Source: Bacteroidales bacterium
GTDB lineage: Bacteria; Bacteroidota; Bacteroidia; Bacteroidales; UBA3824
Reading direction: 5' to 3'
Assembly: GCA_016286055.1 (NCBI GenBank)
Contig: JAEERW010000004.1
Coordinates: 1-64,000 of the forward strand
Length of the DNA: 64,000 bases
Numbering within the stretch: the stretch's first letter is position 1; the number at the start of each line of letters is the position of its first letter. The translations under genes and the position numbers were made by a program. Shown piece by piece: positions 24,506 through 34,328 of this stretch. The notes under the pieces were generated by a model, which was given only the letters and a program-made list of their open reading frames with translations, searched no databases and was not told the origin of the DNA.

Positions 24506-26593
24506 TTACCAAATATCACATTTTATGGCAATTATGGCAATATCTCCGGTCTGGTTTACATTGCCAAGCCATTGATCTAAAATATTGTTGAGTGCTTCTT
24601 TCTGTTGCTCAAAAGGAAGAGGAGCTATTTGCATTATCGTCTTATTAATACGCTCTTCGCCAAATGGTTCGTTATCAACTCCCACCTGCTGAATTACAGC
24701 ATTGTTGAAAGCATAAATCATAGCGTTGTTGTTGAATTCCATCACTTCGGTGGTATATGAATCGTTGCGTTGGTCGCCAAGGCTGTACATAGTGCCCGAG
24801 AGTTTTTTGATTTGGGAGTTGTTGAACACATAGATATCCTGATTTGCTCCCGAATGATAGATGCGATGATTTTTAGAATCTACCGCAAGCACCGAGATAT
24901 CAATAGTTTCTGACAGCTCTTCGGCTCTAGTGTTACCCAAAGTCTGACGCAGATTGGCGTCGGTATTTGCAAGAATGTCGGCGGGAGAAAACTTGCCATC
25001 GCATTTGTATTGGGCGAACACCTCTTTGAGCGCCGACTGTCCTAACATTGCCAAGAAACTGCCCGGCACACCGTTTCGTGAGCAGGTAGCCGCCACAAGC
25101 ACTTTTATATCTTTAAAATTGTGCACAAAATGGAAATGCCCTGTTACCAGCGACACAGACCGTATAAGGCGAAACGAATGGGGAAAAAATTCCTTGATAT
25201 CATCCTCGTGACTGTATGCAGCCTTTTGAATGCGTTTGGCATAGTTTATCGACGACATTATCTCCTTGTTGATTTTGTCAACAGTGTCGCGTTGTTGCTG
25301 AATCAACGAGTTTTGCGATGCCAGCTCGGTTTGCTGGTCGATAAGCATCCTGTTGTGCCTTTCGAGTTTGCTATAAAGGATGTTCAACTTACGGGTAGCA
25401 TTTTTGTTGCGGCGGAGGAGCAATCCCAAAACAAAAAGTGCTAACACCAGCAAAAACAAAATGCCCAATACCCAATAAGAAATAAACATAACGTTACGGA
25501 GTTTTTCGTTGTTGGCGTATTCGAGTAGTTCTTTTTCACGCTGATGAATACTTATCTCGTTGTCTGCCATCAGTTTGGCCTGAAACTCAAATCCCACCCT
25601 AACATTGTACACATTTACCGTAAGATTTTGATATTCGAGCGATTTTTGTTTGTAGAAAATTGCATCGCCCACTTTGTCGAGCTGTTTGCAAGCGAAACTC
25701 ATATTGCTGTAAAGCTTTGCAAGGTCGGAATTAGTAAGAGGCAATGTACTGGTAAGTTTTTCAATCTCTTTTAGGCGCGACAATGCATCGTCATAGCGTT
25801 TTTCCACAAGCATTACCGACGATTCCATAATAAACGATCTCATAAGTGTAACGCCCTGGAATCCCATAGTTTTTCTCACTTTTTCGATATAAACTTGCGC
25901 GCTGTCGGCATACACTAGGTTGTTTTCGTTTTTAGCTTTGAGGATATAAGCCGAAACAAGATTTGAATACAAACGTGTAACATTCTGACGATGAAGATGT
26001 TCTATTGTATCAGAATGCATTTCTTGTACATAATAGTTCATCTTACTGATGATATTTTTTAGCTGTTTTTCAATGTATAACGAATCGAGTTCGGTTTCTA
26101 AATCGTACAAAGTGTATAAGTATAGCGAATTAAAAGTACGAGATTCTTCGTACACATCGTTGCAGTCGCCAGCGATTTTAATAGATCTATAGAACAAATC
26201 GTAGGCATTTTGATACATTCTAAGTTCGCCCAAGGCTTCGCCGATATATCTGTAAGTGGCGGCGATACGCACCGAATCGTCAAGCTCTTTGTAGATATTG
26301 AGTGCCTTGTAAAGGTTTTCGAGCTGTTCGTCAATATGACCTTTGTGGTCGTTATATAGCGAAGAGAAAGTATATGCGGCGGCAAGATATCGTTGGTCGT
26401 TGGTTCTCAATGCCTCTTCGATCATAAACTGAGTGCGGGAGTATGCTCTATCGAAATTGCCACTGTAAAAATCGCGGAAGGCAGCCTGAAAATTAGCATC
26501 GAAGCTAAGTTTTCCAGAAGGAGCTTTCTGTGCCACTATTTCAGCGGCTAACAACAGTGAAAACAATATGGTCAAAAAGTATCTCATGATCAA
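24506..26593 (-). CDS. TPR - TM - degenerate SpoIIE domain (predicted pseudophosphatase)
   Basis: The 695-residue protein has the same layout as the active long paralogues: signal peptide MRYFLTILFSLLLAAEIVAQ, TPR-like repeats, transmembrane helix at ~366-391, coiled coil and linker SSINYAKRIQKAAYS. In the phosphatase domain, however, SGDF is TGHF, ADCTGHG is AATCSRNG-type, TDG is FNNA, and the final DD is GD. All major metal-binding aspartates are therefore altered while the fold around them is kept (NGVPGSFLAMLGQSALKEVF). It is probably a catalytically dead scaffold or inhibitor. It overlaps the upstream gene by 4 nt. Confidence 0.85.
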   Translation of the reverse strand: MIMRYFLTILFSLLLAAEIVAQKAPSGKLSFDANFQAAFRDFYSGNFDRAYSRTQFMIEEALRTNDQRYLAAAYTFSSLYNDHKGHIDEQLENLYKALNIYKELDDSVRIAATYRYIGEALGELRMYQNAYDLFYRSIKIAGDCNDVYEESRTFNSLYLYTLYDLETELDSLYIEKQLKNIISKMNYYVQEMHSDTIEHLHRQNVTRLYSNLVSAYILKAKNENNLVYADSAQVYIEKVRKTMGFQGVTLMRSFIMESSVMLVEKRYDDALSRLKEIEKLTSTLPLTNSDLAKLYSNMSFACKQLDKVGDAIFYKQKSLEYQNLTVNVYNVRVGFEFQAKLMADNEISIHQREKELLEYANNEKLRNVMFISYWVLGILFLLVLALFVLGLLLRRNKNATRKLNILYSKLERHNRMLIDQQTELASQNSLIQQQRDTVDKINKEIMSSINYAKRIQKAAYSHEDDIKEFFPHSFRLIRSVSLVTGHFHFVHNFKDIKVLVAATCSRNGVPGSFLAMLGQSALKEVFAQYKCDGKFSPADILANTDANLRQTLGNTRAEELSETIDISVLAVDSKNHRIYHSGANQDIYVFNNSQIKKLSGTMYSLGDQRNDSYTTEVMEFNNNAMIYAFNNAVIQQVGVDNEPFGEERINKTIMQIAPLPFEQQKEALNNILDQWLGNVNQTGDIAIIAIKCDIW

Positions 26594-28860
26594 ACTCTAA
26601 ATCCAGCTACTGTAATATCGTCAATTTGAGGGATTTTTCCTCTCCAAATGTCGAGGGTTGCCTCTATCTCAAGTTTCTGCCTAAACGAAGGCATAGCACC
26701 TATGCTCTCCAGTGTCAACGAAAGGTTGCGCATCAAGAATTTCTTGCTTTCAGGGCCACCTAGTTGGTCGATAATGCCGTCGGTAAACATAAACACCATG
26801 TCGCCAGAGTGTAGGCTAAGGGTCTGTTCTGAAAAATGTACCGCCTCTCTGATATATCGTCCAATGGGCATCTTGTCGCCTTTGAGACGTTTCATAGAGT
26901 CTTTGCACCAAATAAGAGCGCTTTGGTTTCCAGCGGCAAAATGCAAATCGTTGGTTCTGGTATCGAGTGCGCAGATAGTCATATCCATGCCGTCGTAAAT
27001 ATCCAATCCGTTTCGTCCATCGAATGCCGAAAGAATAAACTGCCTCATTTTTTCCAACACGTCAGACACAGAAAAGGCATCATCATCGGGTGCGTTTTGC
27101 AAAATATCGTTGAGAGCCGAAATGCCGAGCATAGAGAGTAGTGCACCCGGCACGCCGTGTCCAGTACAGTCGGCCACTACAAATATCTTAAAATCCCCTT
27201 TGCTTTTAACAAGGTAAAAATCGCCGCTAACAATATCTCTCGGACGGAAAAGGACAAAACTATCTTTGAAATATTTTTTTACTTCACGTTCGGATGGGAT
27301 GGCTGCACGCTGTATTTTGCCAGCATATTTGATGTTTGACATGATAGATTCGTTGAAGTTTTCTACCATATCGTACTGCATGGTGATGATGTCGCGGCGT
27401 TGCGCAATTTCTTTTTTCTGGCTGATAATGTTGCCGTTGATTTTGGTGATTTCGTCGTTTTTTTCTCTCAACTGATTGTTGATGCGGTGACGGCGGTTCA
27501 ACGAGTTGACAATCACAGCAGTTAGCACCAATATCAAAACCGACAACAATATCAGAAACGATGTGATATAATTCTGTCGCTTAATTTCGCCGTTTTTCTT
27601 GATGGAGTCTTTCTGCTTGCCTGCCTCGATGAGCTCAACCTGTTTTTGTGAAATAAGCTTGGTTTTAAAATCGGCGTACTGCTTGCTGGTAATCTCTCTG
27701 GTGCTGATTTTATCGTAAAGGTCGGCTTTTTCAATGCTTTCCAACACTTTGCGCTGATTGCCAAGTTTTTGGTAACATTTAGTCCGAAGAGAATATACCT
27801 GCTTAATCATTGTAACGATATGGGGAAAATCCATAACTTCAATTTCTGAAAGTATCTTTTCGGCTTGTGCATAATGTCCTTGAAAATAGAGCAATCCTGC
27901 CTCCACCAACGACGCTTCAAAAATTAATCCCTTATTATCAGTAACGGCATCTTTACTTTTTTGTAGATAGAGGGCGCAACTATCGGCCAACGACTTTGAT
28001 CCCTCAATTTCTGCCGACCTAAGATATGCGTGAGCCTTGGTTATATGGCATAAGTGCATGAGCTGACGGTAATAATATGAGTTTAATCCTGCCCGTTGAT
28101 ATGCCCGCGAAACAACTGTGCAATAATTGATTATCTTGCCAAACTTGCACAACCTAACATCTGCGGGATAGTATTCGTTGTCGAACTGCATAAGCATAGT
28201 GGAGGCGTAAAACACTATTGCATCCACTGTGTACATATTGTACGAAGAATTGTGACTTAGCAAAATAGACCTCACAAGATATTCGTAAGCGGTTTTGTAC
28301 ATATTCATAGTACCGCACGACTGAGCGTACATTAGGTAAATGTCGAGAATATGGGCGGTGTCGTTGAGTTGTCGGTAAATATCGAGCGACTTATTGCCAT
28401 AGTCGAGCATGCCTGCGATGTTGTCGCCATCTTCGCAACACACTGCGTATAGATAATAAGCCTTAGCCAAAACTTTTAAATTATTGCTTGGTAATGCCAA
28501 CTTAACTACAATGGCAATATGTGTTTCTGCATTTTTGTAATCACCATCGTTGAGATATGTGTATGAATATGATTGTTCACATCTTATCATCAAAGCGGTA
28601 TCGTTGCGTTGTTTTGCAATTTTCATAAGCTCATCGGCATAGTGAAGTGCCACATCACGCTCTCCAATATAGTCGAGAATAGTTTTGTAAATAGCTATTT
28701 TTGCAGAATCAGTTTTAGCAATCGACAACAAATTCTCAAGACTATCGCGCAAAGTAGTATTTTTACCACCACTCTGAGCCGAAACACTCATAAAAGCAGC
28801 AGCAAATACCAAAACCAATATGTATTTTACAAATCGCACTCTAAAACAAATCTCAGGCAT
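26590..28860 (-). CDS. TPR sensor - SpoIIE-type protein phosphatase, active-site intact
   Basis: The 756-residue protein has a signal peptide ending around SVSAQSGG, long TPR-like repeats (~40-400), a transmembrane helix at ~431-453, coiled coil, linker SNIKYAGKIQRAAIP and SpoIIE domain. Catalytic motifs are complete: VSGDFYL (~545), VADCTGHGVPGA (~561), TDG and IDDIT. It is the first gene of the four-gene leftward operon and overlaps the pseudophosphatase by 4 nt, so the two are made in equal register and could pair. Confidence 0.85.
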   Translation of the reverse strand: MPEICFRVRFVKYILVLVFAAAFMSVSAQSGGKNTTLRDSLENLLSIAKTDSAKIAIYKTILDYIGERDVALHYADELMKIAKQRNDTALMIRCEQSYSYTYLNDGDYKNAETHIAIVVKLALPSNNLKVLAKAYYLYAVCCEDGDNIAGMLDYGNKSLDIYRQLNDTAHILDIYLMYAQSCGTMNMYKTAYEYLVRSILLSHNSSYNMYTVDAIVFYASTMLMQFDNEYYPADVRLCKFGKIINYCTVVSRAYQRAGLNSYYYRQLMHLCHITKAHAYLRSAEIEGSKSLADSCALYLQKSKDAVTDNKGLIFEASLVEAGLLYFQGHYAQAEKILSEIEVMDFPHIVTMIKQVYSLRTKCYQKLGNQRKVLESIEKADLYDKISTREITSKQYADFKTKLISQKQVELIEAGKQKDSIKKNGEIKRQNYITSFLILLSVLILVLTAVIVNSLNRRHRINNQLREKNDEITKINGNIISQKKEIAQRRDIITMQYDMVENFNESIMSNIKYAGKIQRAAIPSEREVKKYFKDSFVLFRPRDIVSGDFYLVKSKGDFKIFVVADCTGHGVPGALLSMLGISALNDILQNAPDDDAFSVSDVLEKMRQFILSAFDGRNGLDIYDGMDMTICALDTRTNDLHFAAGNQSALIWCKDSMKRLKGDKMPIGRYIREAVHFSEQTLSLHSGDMVFMFTDGIIDQLGGPESKKFLMRNLSLTLESIGAMPSFRQKLEIEATLDIWRGKIPQIDDITVAGFRV

Positions 28861-28895
28861 ATTTTATGCCAACTTATCAAATATCAAAAATCTGA

Positions 28896-28903
28896 CAAAA
28901 TTA
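28896..28903 (-). promoter_or_regulatory. -7 box for the phosphatase operon
   Basis: On the minus strand TAATTTTG matches TAnnTTTG perfectly, 36 nt before the ATG at 28860. No clear -33 box at the usual distance. The 122-bp gap to the divergent flippase gene is otherwise A/T-rich. Confidence 0.45.
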
Positions 28904-28982
28904 AACATTATTCCGATTAATTTTTAGATATTTTGCAAAAAATATTTTTTTTGTATCATTTATTCGTAATTTCGCCCCCAAT

Positions 28983-30332
28983 ATGATTAAAAACGTATTT
29001 TCAACATTTAAAGAGCTCCTCCGCACCAAAATGGCAGGCGACGTTATGTGGACCTTTGCTGGTCAGGTGCTGGTGCTTTTGGCGTCGTTCGCACTCAACA
29101 AGGTGCTAAGTGGAAGGCTCGATGTTGATTCGTTTGGCGAATACAACCTTATAAAACGCAGTGTAACAGTTATTTCGTTTATAATGCTTGCTGGTGCCGG
29201 CATAGCAATGCCTCGCTATTTGGCAATTTACTTAGGCAAAGGCGACAATGCCAGAGCTAAGGCTTTTGTAAGGGCTGCTATTTGGTTTGTGGCAACTGTA
29301 ACGGTGGTGGTTGGCATTGCGGCAACTATATTTAAACCAAAACTTTACGCTATAGTTACTGGTCGCGACGATATTCTGCTCTACATAGTGGCGTTTGTAT
29401 ATGCGGCTATGCTTACGGCATCAACTATGATTTATGTGTATTTTAGGGGCAAAAACGATTTCAAAAGGTTTAATATCTCAAACGCGCTGTTACAATTGTT
29501 GTTACCTGCATCCGCTCTCATTATACATGGTATTAACACACTAAACATTTTTGTATGGTGGACTATAATCACAGCCGTGGTAACATTGACTTTTGTGATT
29601 GGTGAATATTTGAAAGGTGGTTTGCAATGCTCAGAACGCATTACCAAACAAGCCTTAAAAGAGGAGTACAAAATAGTAGCTAAATATGCACTGCCGCGAT
29701 TATGGGGCGACTTCTTTCTGTTTGCTTTTCAGGCATTTCCATTAGTTTACATCAACCACAATTACAACAACGAGTCAGTAGCATACTATTCGGTAGGAAT
29801 CACCATCATCACCTTAGGAACGGCTTTTTACTCGTTTCTCGGCTACATTTTACTGCCATACGTGTCGGAATGTCTTTCAAAAGGGAATATCAGCGATGCT
29901 GTACGCAAGGTAAACTACTTTACTGTGATATACGTTTTGAGTGCAATGTTGGTGATGGCTGCGTTTTTCTTTCTCACTAACTTTATGATTCAGTTGCTTT
30001 TTACATCAGAATATATTGCTGCCGAATCACTTACACAAATAATGATACTCGCCATACTACCGCAGGCGCTCTATTTGCTCTACCGCAACCCCATCGATGC
30101 AGTGTCGGTGTTCCCGTTCAACACAGTGGTGTTAGGGGTGTCGTTTGCCGCACTTGTTGGGGTGTTTTACATGTCGTCAACCTTTGAAGAATTGGCGTGG
30201 GGGTATGTGGCTGTATCGTGGTTACAGGGCTTAGGCGCATTTGTGGCGTGGCACTTGCTAAAAAAGAGATGTTCTAAGCCTGCTGAAGTGTTGCTACACA
30301 CCTCCGAAGACTCTCGTACCAATGAGGAATAG
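28983..30332 (+). CDS. Polysaccharide flippase, Wzx/MOP superfamily
   Basis: The 449-residue integral membrane protein has about 12-14 hydrophobic helices and the family's N-terminal pattern: FAGQVLVLLASFALNKVLSG, then FGEYNLIKRSVTVISFIMLA. It would flip lipid-linked sugar units across the inner membrane. Its end overlaps the convergent rfbD gene by 59 nt. A glycosyltransferase cluster is not visible, so its substrate is unknown. Confidence 0.8.
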   Translation: MIKNVFSTFKELLRTKMAGDVMWTFAGQVLVLLASFALNKVLSGRLDVDSFGEYNLIKRSVTVISFIMLAGAGIAMPRYLAIYLGKGDNARAKAFVRAAIWFVATVTVVVGIAATIFKPKLYAIVTGRDDILLYIVAFVYAAMLTASTMIYVYFRGKNDFKRFNISNALLQLLLPASALIIHGINTLNIFVWWTIITAVVTLTFVIGEYLKGGLQCSERITKQALKEEYKIVAKYALPRLWGDFFLFAFQAFPLVYINHNYNNESVAYYSVGITIITLGTAFYSFLGYILLPYVSECLSKGNISDAVRKVNYFTVIYVLSAMLVMAAFFFLTNFMIQLLFTSEYIAAESLTQIMILAILPQALYLLYRNPIDAVSVFPFNTVVLGVSFAALVGVFYMSSTFEELAWGYVAVSWLQGLGAFVAWHLLKKRCSKPAEVLLHTSEDSRTNEE

Positions 30333-31146
30333 TAATTCCAAATGTGTTTTTAATTTTTGCTTTGTCTAACACGCTGTAAGCCGGACGGTTGGCAGGTGTG
30401 GGATACTCTTCGGTGTGTATCGGTTTTATGCGGCAACTGAGGTTGTACAATCCCATGATGGCAACCGCAAAATCGTACCACGAGCAGACTCCTTCGTTAG
30501 AAAAATGGTATATGCCTTTAACAAAAGCGGCTGGGTCTTGAGCGGTTTTGGAAATGATGGTGGCAATGGCGGCGGCAAGGTCGGCAGCGTAGGTGGGTGT
30601 ACCCACTTGGTCGAAAACTACTCCAAGTTCTTTTTTGGAAGCGCCAAGCGAGGCCATGGTTTTTACAAAGTTTTTTCCAAACGATGAGTAGAGCCAGCAG
30701 GTACGGATAATGATATATTCGCAACCCGAAGCCACGATGTTTTGTTCGCCGTGATATTTGGTTGTGCCATAAGCAGATACAGGGTATTCTCTGTCGGTTT
30801 CTTTATAAGGTAAATGAGCCGAACCGTCGAACACATAATCGGTAGAAACGTGAATAAATTTTGCACCGTTAGCCTTGCAGCAGTCTGCCAAAATTTTGGG
30901 AGCGGTGGCATTAACAAGTTCAGCCTTTTCGAGGTCAGATTCGGCACGGTTAACGTCGGTATAAGCAGCGCAGTTTACCACCATATCGGGTTGGTGTAGC
31001 TCAAAAAAAGCGGTTACAATATTTCGGTTGGTGATATCAAGTTCGGCAACATCGGTAAATATAAAATTATGGTTAGTAAGTTCAGACGCAAGAACGCGCA
31101 TTTCGTTGCCCAACTGTCCGTTGGAACCTGTAACTAAAATCTTCAT
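30274..31146 (-). CDS. rfbD: dTDP-4-dehydrorhamnose reductase
   Basis: The 290-residue protein has the short-chain NAD(P)-binding motif GSNGQLG near residue 7, VNCAAYTDVNRAE, FIHVSTDYVFDG and the catalytic YGTTKYHGE (YxxxK), all typical of RmlD/RfbD, the last step of dTDP-L-rhamnose synthesis. The rest of the rml pathway is not in the window. It overlaps the upstream TPR gene by 4 nt and the flippase by 59 nt. Confidence 0.9.
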   Translation of the reverse strand: MKILVTGSNGQLGNEMRVLASELTNHNFIFTDVAELDITNRNIVTAFFELHQPDMVVNCAAYTDVNRAESDLEKAELVNATAPKILADCCKANGAKFIHVSTDYVFDGSAHLPYKETDREYPVSAYGTTKYHGEQNIVASGCEYIIIRTCWLYSSFGKNFVKTMASLGASKKELGVVFDQVGTPTYAADLAAAIATIISKTAQDPAAFVKGIYHFSNEGVCSWYDFAVAIMGLYNLSCRIKPIHTEEYPTPANRPAYSVLDKAKIKNTFGITIPHWYESLRRCVATLQQA

Positions 31147-33266
31147 TTATAATTATTTTCTTTCAATTTATAATAAATATAGTCCATTATAAGGTAATTG
31201 TCGCCCGACACATCTTCGCCTTCGGAGGCACGGTAGTCGGTTTTGAGCGAATCTTCCAAGTTTTTCATATCAAAACTATTGAAACCGAATGCTTTGATGT
31301 AATAATCAAGAGCCTTGTCGAGTTTTTTGAGACTTCTCATAACATTGCCGGCAAGCACAAAATCCTCAGCTTCGGGATTGGAATTGAGCAGTTTAACAAT
31401 ATATTTTTCTGCCTGTTCGTATCGCCCCGACATATAGCAGCACCAACATATCGGACGGAGTACCTTGGTATTTTTTGGTTCGAGATACTCAACTTTAAAA
31501 TAGTATTTAAGAGCGTCTTCGTAATTGTCTAATTCAAGATGACAACGACCTATGGCAGTGGCTATTGAAAGGTTATCAGGGTCGAGAGCCTCAGCTTTTT
31601 GGTAAAATTCCAACGCCTTGTCGGGTTGCTTTAAGCGGCGATAGCACCAACCGATTTTTTTGAGGTTCCACAATTGCGAATCGTTAAACAGTTGAGCGTG
31701 AAGGTAATTGTCAAGAGCAGTTACAATGTCACCGCTTTTCTGGGCGGCGTATCCCAATTTTTGAAATACCTCAAAATCAGGGGCTTCTTGCGAAATTTTA
31801 TGAAATATTCCTGTTGCCTGACTGTAGTTTTCGTTGGCAAAAAAGAATTCTGCAACCTTACGCATTTCGCCAGCATTGGGAAAAGCTGCATCGTACATAA
31901 CCGTTTCGGCAGGATAAAACTCTTTTTCAAACACTTCGGGAAAATCTTTGCCAGCTTCGTTTATCTTAAAAAATCTATAAAGATCTTGTATATACTGAGT
32001 TATAGCCTTATAACTATATTCAGGTTTGCGCAAAAGCATATCCTCTTGCGAAATCTCGTTCATCTGGTCTACCTCGGCAAAAAAGTATTTGCCCATAAGG
32101 TTCAACTGATCTTGAGGCATTGAGCTAACACTCAAACAGAGAGAGTATTTGTCAGAATTGCACATAAAAGGTGCTTTTTCAAGACCCGCTGCAAAAGGCT
32201 TCATCTTAAATTTATCATCATTGGTAGAAAGTCCCGTAACTGCACTGTTGTTGCGATAGAATGGCACAAACCAATTGACCAGAGGCTTAAAAAAGTCGAA
32301 ACTTTTGAGCATAGCAAACGAATTTAAAAACACGTCGCTACCTTCGAGCTGGAGTTTTGAAATTTCCTCCAATTTATTTAAAAGATTGTGATTATTAGCA
32401 AAATAATCGCCCCAATCGGGATTTTTATCTTCAAAACCTTTGTCGTCGTTGCTGAGCGAATCGGCTTTCATCTTGTCGCGGATGCCGGGCATCATTTTGG
32501 TAACTTCGGGAATTATCTCGTCTTTGATTTTTTTGGTAATCTTATCGGTATTGATCGAACGGATAAATTGTATTATTATAGTTTCGTAACGCTCGGTAAA
32601 CTTTTTATCGGCTTTCAGTTTGGCGAGAATGTCTTTAACTTCTTTATAAAGTGTTATTCTGCTGTTATATACATAAAAAACCACAAACAATCCCACCAAC
32701 GCCCGTTGCCATACTTGCTCTTGATTGTTGGCATAAAATTTATAAAGCAGCTGCACTTTGGCAATGTCGAAAAATAGCAGCAGGCTCATTGTCATAGCAC
32801 TCACAATCAGCGATTTTGAATACCAAGTAATCTTATCGTCGGTGATAAAGCTTTCTAATGTGTTGCAGAGGTCGCCCGACGCATTTTCGTCTTGTAAAAT
32901 AAATGTAAACCATTGAGGCAGATTGGTTTTATCGGGTTTTGTGTCAGGGCAGACAGGCCGTCCCGAATACACAGGCGACGATGTGTATTTGCGCAAGAAA
33001 CGGTTTTTGTACGAATCCGCCATCATCAACAGCGAAATTTGCAATTGACACAGAATAGCTGCGCGGTTAGGGTCGGCGGCTCCGTGCATATTGTAGTCGA
33101 GCATAAGGCGGTAAGTTTGCTCGGCAATGGTAATATCGTTGTTTGCAGCCGAAATACCCGATTGTTCGGCGAGTTGCTTTATAAGGTCTATAGCATTGAA
33201 TATCCGTTTGTTAATAACATGCGAAACTGCCTGACCGTGTATAGTGAAAATTTCAAATTTGTTCAT
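31143..33266 (-). CDS. Large tetratricopeptide-repeat protein
   Basis: The 707-residue product starts MNKFEIFTIHGQAVSHVINK. A longer frame adds 50 unlikely residues, but the -7 box at 33290-33297 lies inside that extension, so the shorter start is correct. The first ~500 residues are helical with no known family; the last ~180 contain TPR repeats, for example CYRRLKQPDKALEFYQKAEA and AIGRCHLELDNYEDALKYYF. No signal peptide, so probably cytoplasmic. It is operonic with rfbD. Confidence 0.75.
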   Translation of the reverse strand: MNKFEIFTIHGQAVSHVINKRIFNAIDLIKQLAEQSGISAANNDITIAEQTYRLMLDYNMHGAADPNRAAILCQLQISLLMMADSYKNRFLRKYTSSPVYSGRPVCPDTKPDKTNLPQWFTFILQDENASGDLCNTLESFITDDKITWYSKSLIVSAMTMSLLLFFDIAKVQLLYKFYANNQEQVWQRALVGLFVVFYVYNSRITLYKEVKDILAKLKADKKFTERYETIIIQFIRSINTDKITKKIKDEIIPEVTKMMPGIRDKMKADSLSNDDKGFEDKNPDWGDYFANNHNLLNKLEEISKLQLEGSDVFLNSFAMLKSFDFFKPLVNWFVPFYRNNSAVTGLSTNDDKFKMKPFAAGLEKAPFMCNSDKYSLCLSVSSMPQDQLNLMGKYFFAEVDQMNEISQEDMLLRKPEYSYKAITQYIQDLYRFFKINEAGKDFPEVFEKEFYPAETVMYDAAFPNAGEMRKVAEFFFANENYSQATGIFHKISQEAPDFEVFQKLGYAAQKSGDIVTALDNYLHAQLFNDSQLWNLKKIGWCYRRLKQPDKALEFYQKAEALDPDNLSIATAIGRCHLELDNYEDALKYYFKVEYLEPKNTKVLRPICWCCYMSGRYEQAEKYIVKLLNSNPEAEDFVLAGNVMRSLKKLDKALDYYIKAFGFNSFDMKNLEDSLKTDYRASEGEDVSGDNYLIMDYIYYKLKENNYK

Positions 33267-33289
33267 CGTTTGCAAAATGTTTTCAATGG

Positions 33290-33297
33290 CAAATATA
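33290..33297 (-). promoter_or_regulatory. -7 box for the TPR-rfbD operon
   Basis: TATATTTG on the minus strand is a perfect -7 match, giving a leader of about 17 nt to the ATG at 33266. No clear -33 box. Confidence 0.5.
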
Positions 33298-33409
33298 ATA
33301 AAAAGGTTTTTAATAATAGGCATCGTCTCCCGAAAATTAAATAAAACTCCCAAAAACCAACAAAAAATAAAAAAAATAGACCTTTTTGTTATTTTTTTTA
33401 AAAAAAAGT

Positions 33410-33439
33410 GTTGCATTTATCAATAATTCCTTACTTTTG
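33410..33439 (+). promoter_or_regulatory. Promoter of the OmpA-like gene
   Basis: GTTG at 33410-33413, an 18-nt spacer and a perfect TACTTTTG at 33432-33439 lie 21 nt before the ATG at 33461. Confidence 0.65.
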
Positions 33440-33460
33440 TTAAATCAAATTTTCAAACTT

Positions 33461-34273
33461 ATGGCAACAGAAGAAACAACAACAAGTACCACAGGGAAAA
33501 GCACGTCGAAAATCTGGGTATGGATTTTGGCGGCAGCACTGCTTATATTGGCAGGACTCTTTTTATGGGACAAACACCGCAGCAACAATCGCTACAAACA
33601 ACTTGAAACTCAGCACCAACAAACTGCTGAAGAGTTCGCTAAGTTTAAAACGCAGAACGAATCGATGGAGGCTAATTATGCCGACCTTCAAAAACGCTAC
33701 AACACGCTCAACAGCGAAGTAGGCGGTCTTAAAGATTCGTCATCCAACAAACAAGCCGAAATTGAACGTATGCGAGTTCAACTTGCCCGTCAAGATTCGC
33801 TCGTAAGAGTTATCAACAAACTCGTTACCGGCGCAATGAACGGTTTCAAGAGCGACGAACTTAAAGTTCAAGTTCGCGATGGCAAGGTTTACGTTACCAT
33901 GCTCGACAAACTGCTCTTTAAATCTGGTAGCGCTGATGTTGAAGCTAAAGGTCAGAACGCTATCAAAAAACTTTCAAAAGTATTGCTCAACAATCCTGAC
34001 ATAGGCATTATGGTAGAAGGTCACACCGACAACCTGCCTATCAAAACTTCGCAATACAAAGACAATTGGGACCTTAGCGCAGCACGTGCTACCAATATTG
34101 TACGTCTTTTGAGTGCCGATGGATTACCTCAAAAACGCCTTACCGCTTCGGGTCGTGGAGAATTTGCTCCCGTGGCAAGCAACAACACCGAGGCCGGTCG
34201 CGCTATGAACCGCCGCACCGAAATTATCTTAACTCCCAATCTCGATGAGATTTACAAACTTACTACTAAATAG
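33461..34273 (+). CDS. OmpA/MotB-domain envelope protein
   Basis: The 270-residue protein has an N-terminal membrane helix (KIWVWILAAALLILAGLFLW, ~16-35), a coiled coil (~45-125) and a C-terminal OmpA-like peptidoglycan-binding domain with VEGHTDNLPI near 189 and RAMNRRTEI near 250. It probably links the inner membrane to the cell wall. The 25-residue longer frame was rejected because the promoter -7 box lies within it. A bidirectional terminator follows. Confidence 0.88.
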   Translation: MATEETTTSTTGKSTSKIWVWILAAALLILAGLFLWDKHRSNNRYKQLETQHQQTAEEFAKFKTQNESMEANYADLQKRYNTLNSEVGGLKDSSSNKQAEIERMRVQLARQDSLVRVINKLVTGAMNGFKSDELKVQVRDGKVYVTMLDKLLFKSGSADVEAKGQNAIKKLSKVLLNNPDIGIMVEGHTDNLPIKTSQYKDNWDLSAARATNIVRLLSADGLPQKRLTASGRGEFAPVASNNTEAGRAMNRRTEIILTPNLDEIYKLTTK

Positions 34274-34299
34274 ATTTTTCGCATAAACAATTAAATAAT

Positions 34300-34328
34300 A
34301 AAAAAACCGCTGCAAAGGCGGTTTTTTT
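34300..34328. terminator. Bidirectional terminator
   Basis: AAAAAACCGC and GCGGTTTTTT form an 11-bp stem around TGCAAAG, with A- and T-tracts on both strands, serving the OmpA-like gene from the left and pbpC from the right; it overlaps the pbpC stop. Confidence 0.8.

Noticed and set aside
33267..33460. N-terminal extensions of the divergent TPR and OmpA-like genes
   Set aside because: The predicted -7 boxes lie inside the extensions, and the added residues are encoded by A/T-rich promoter DNA.
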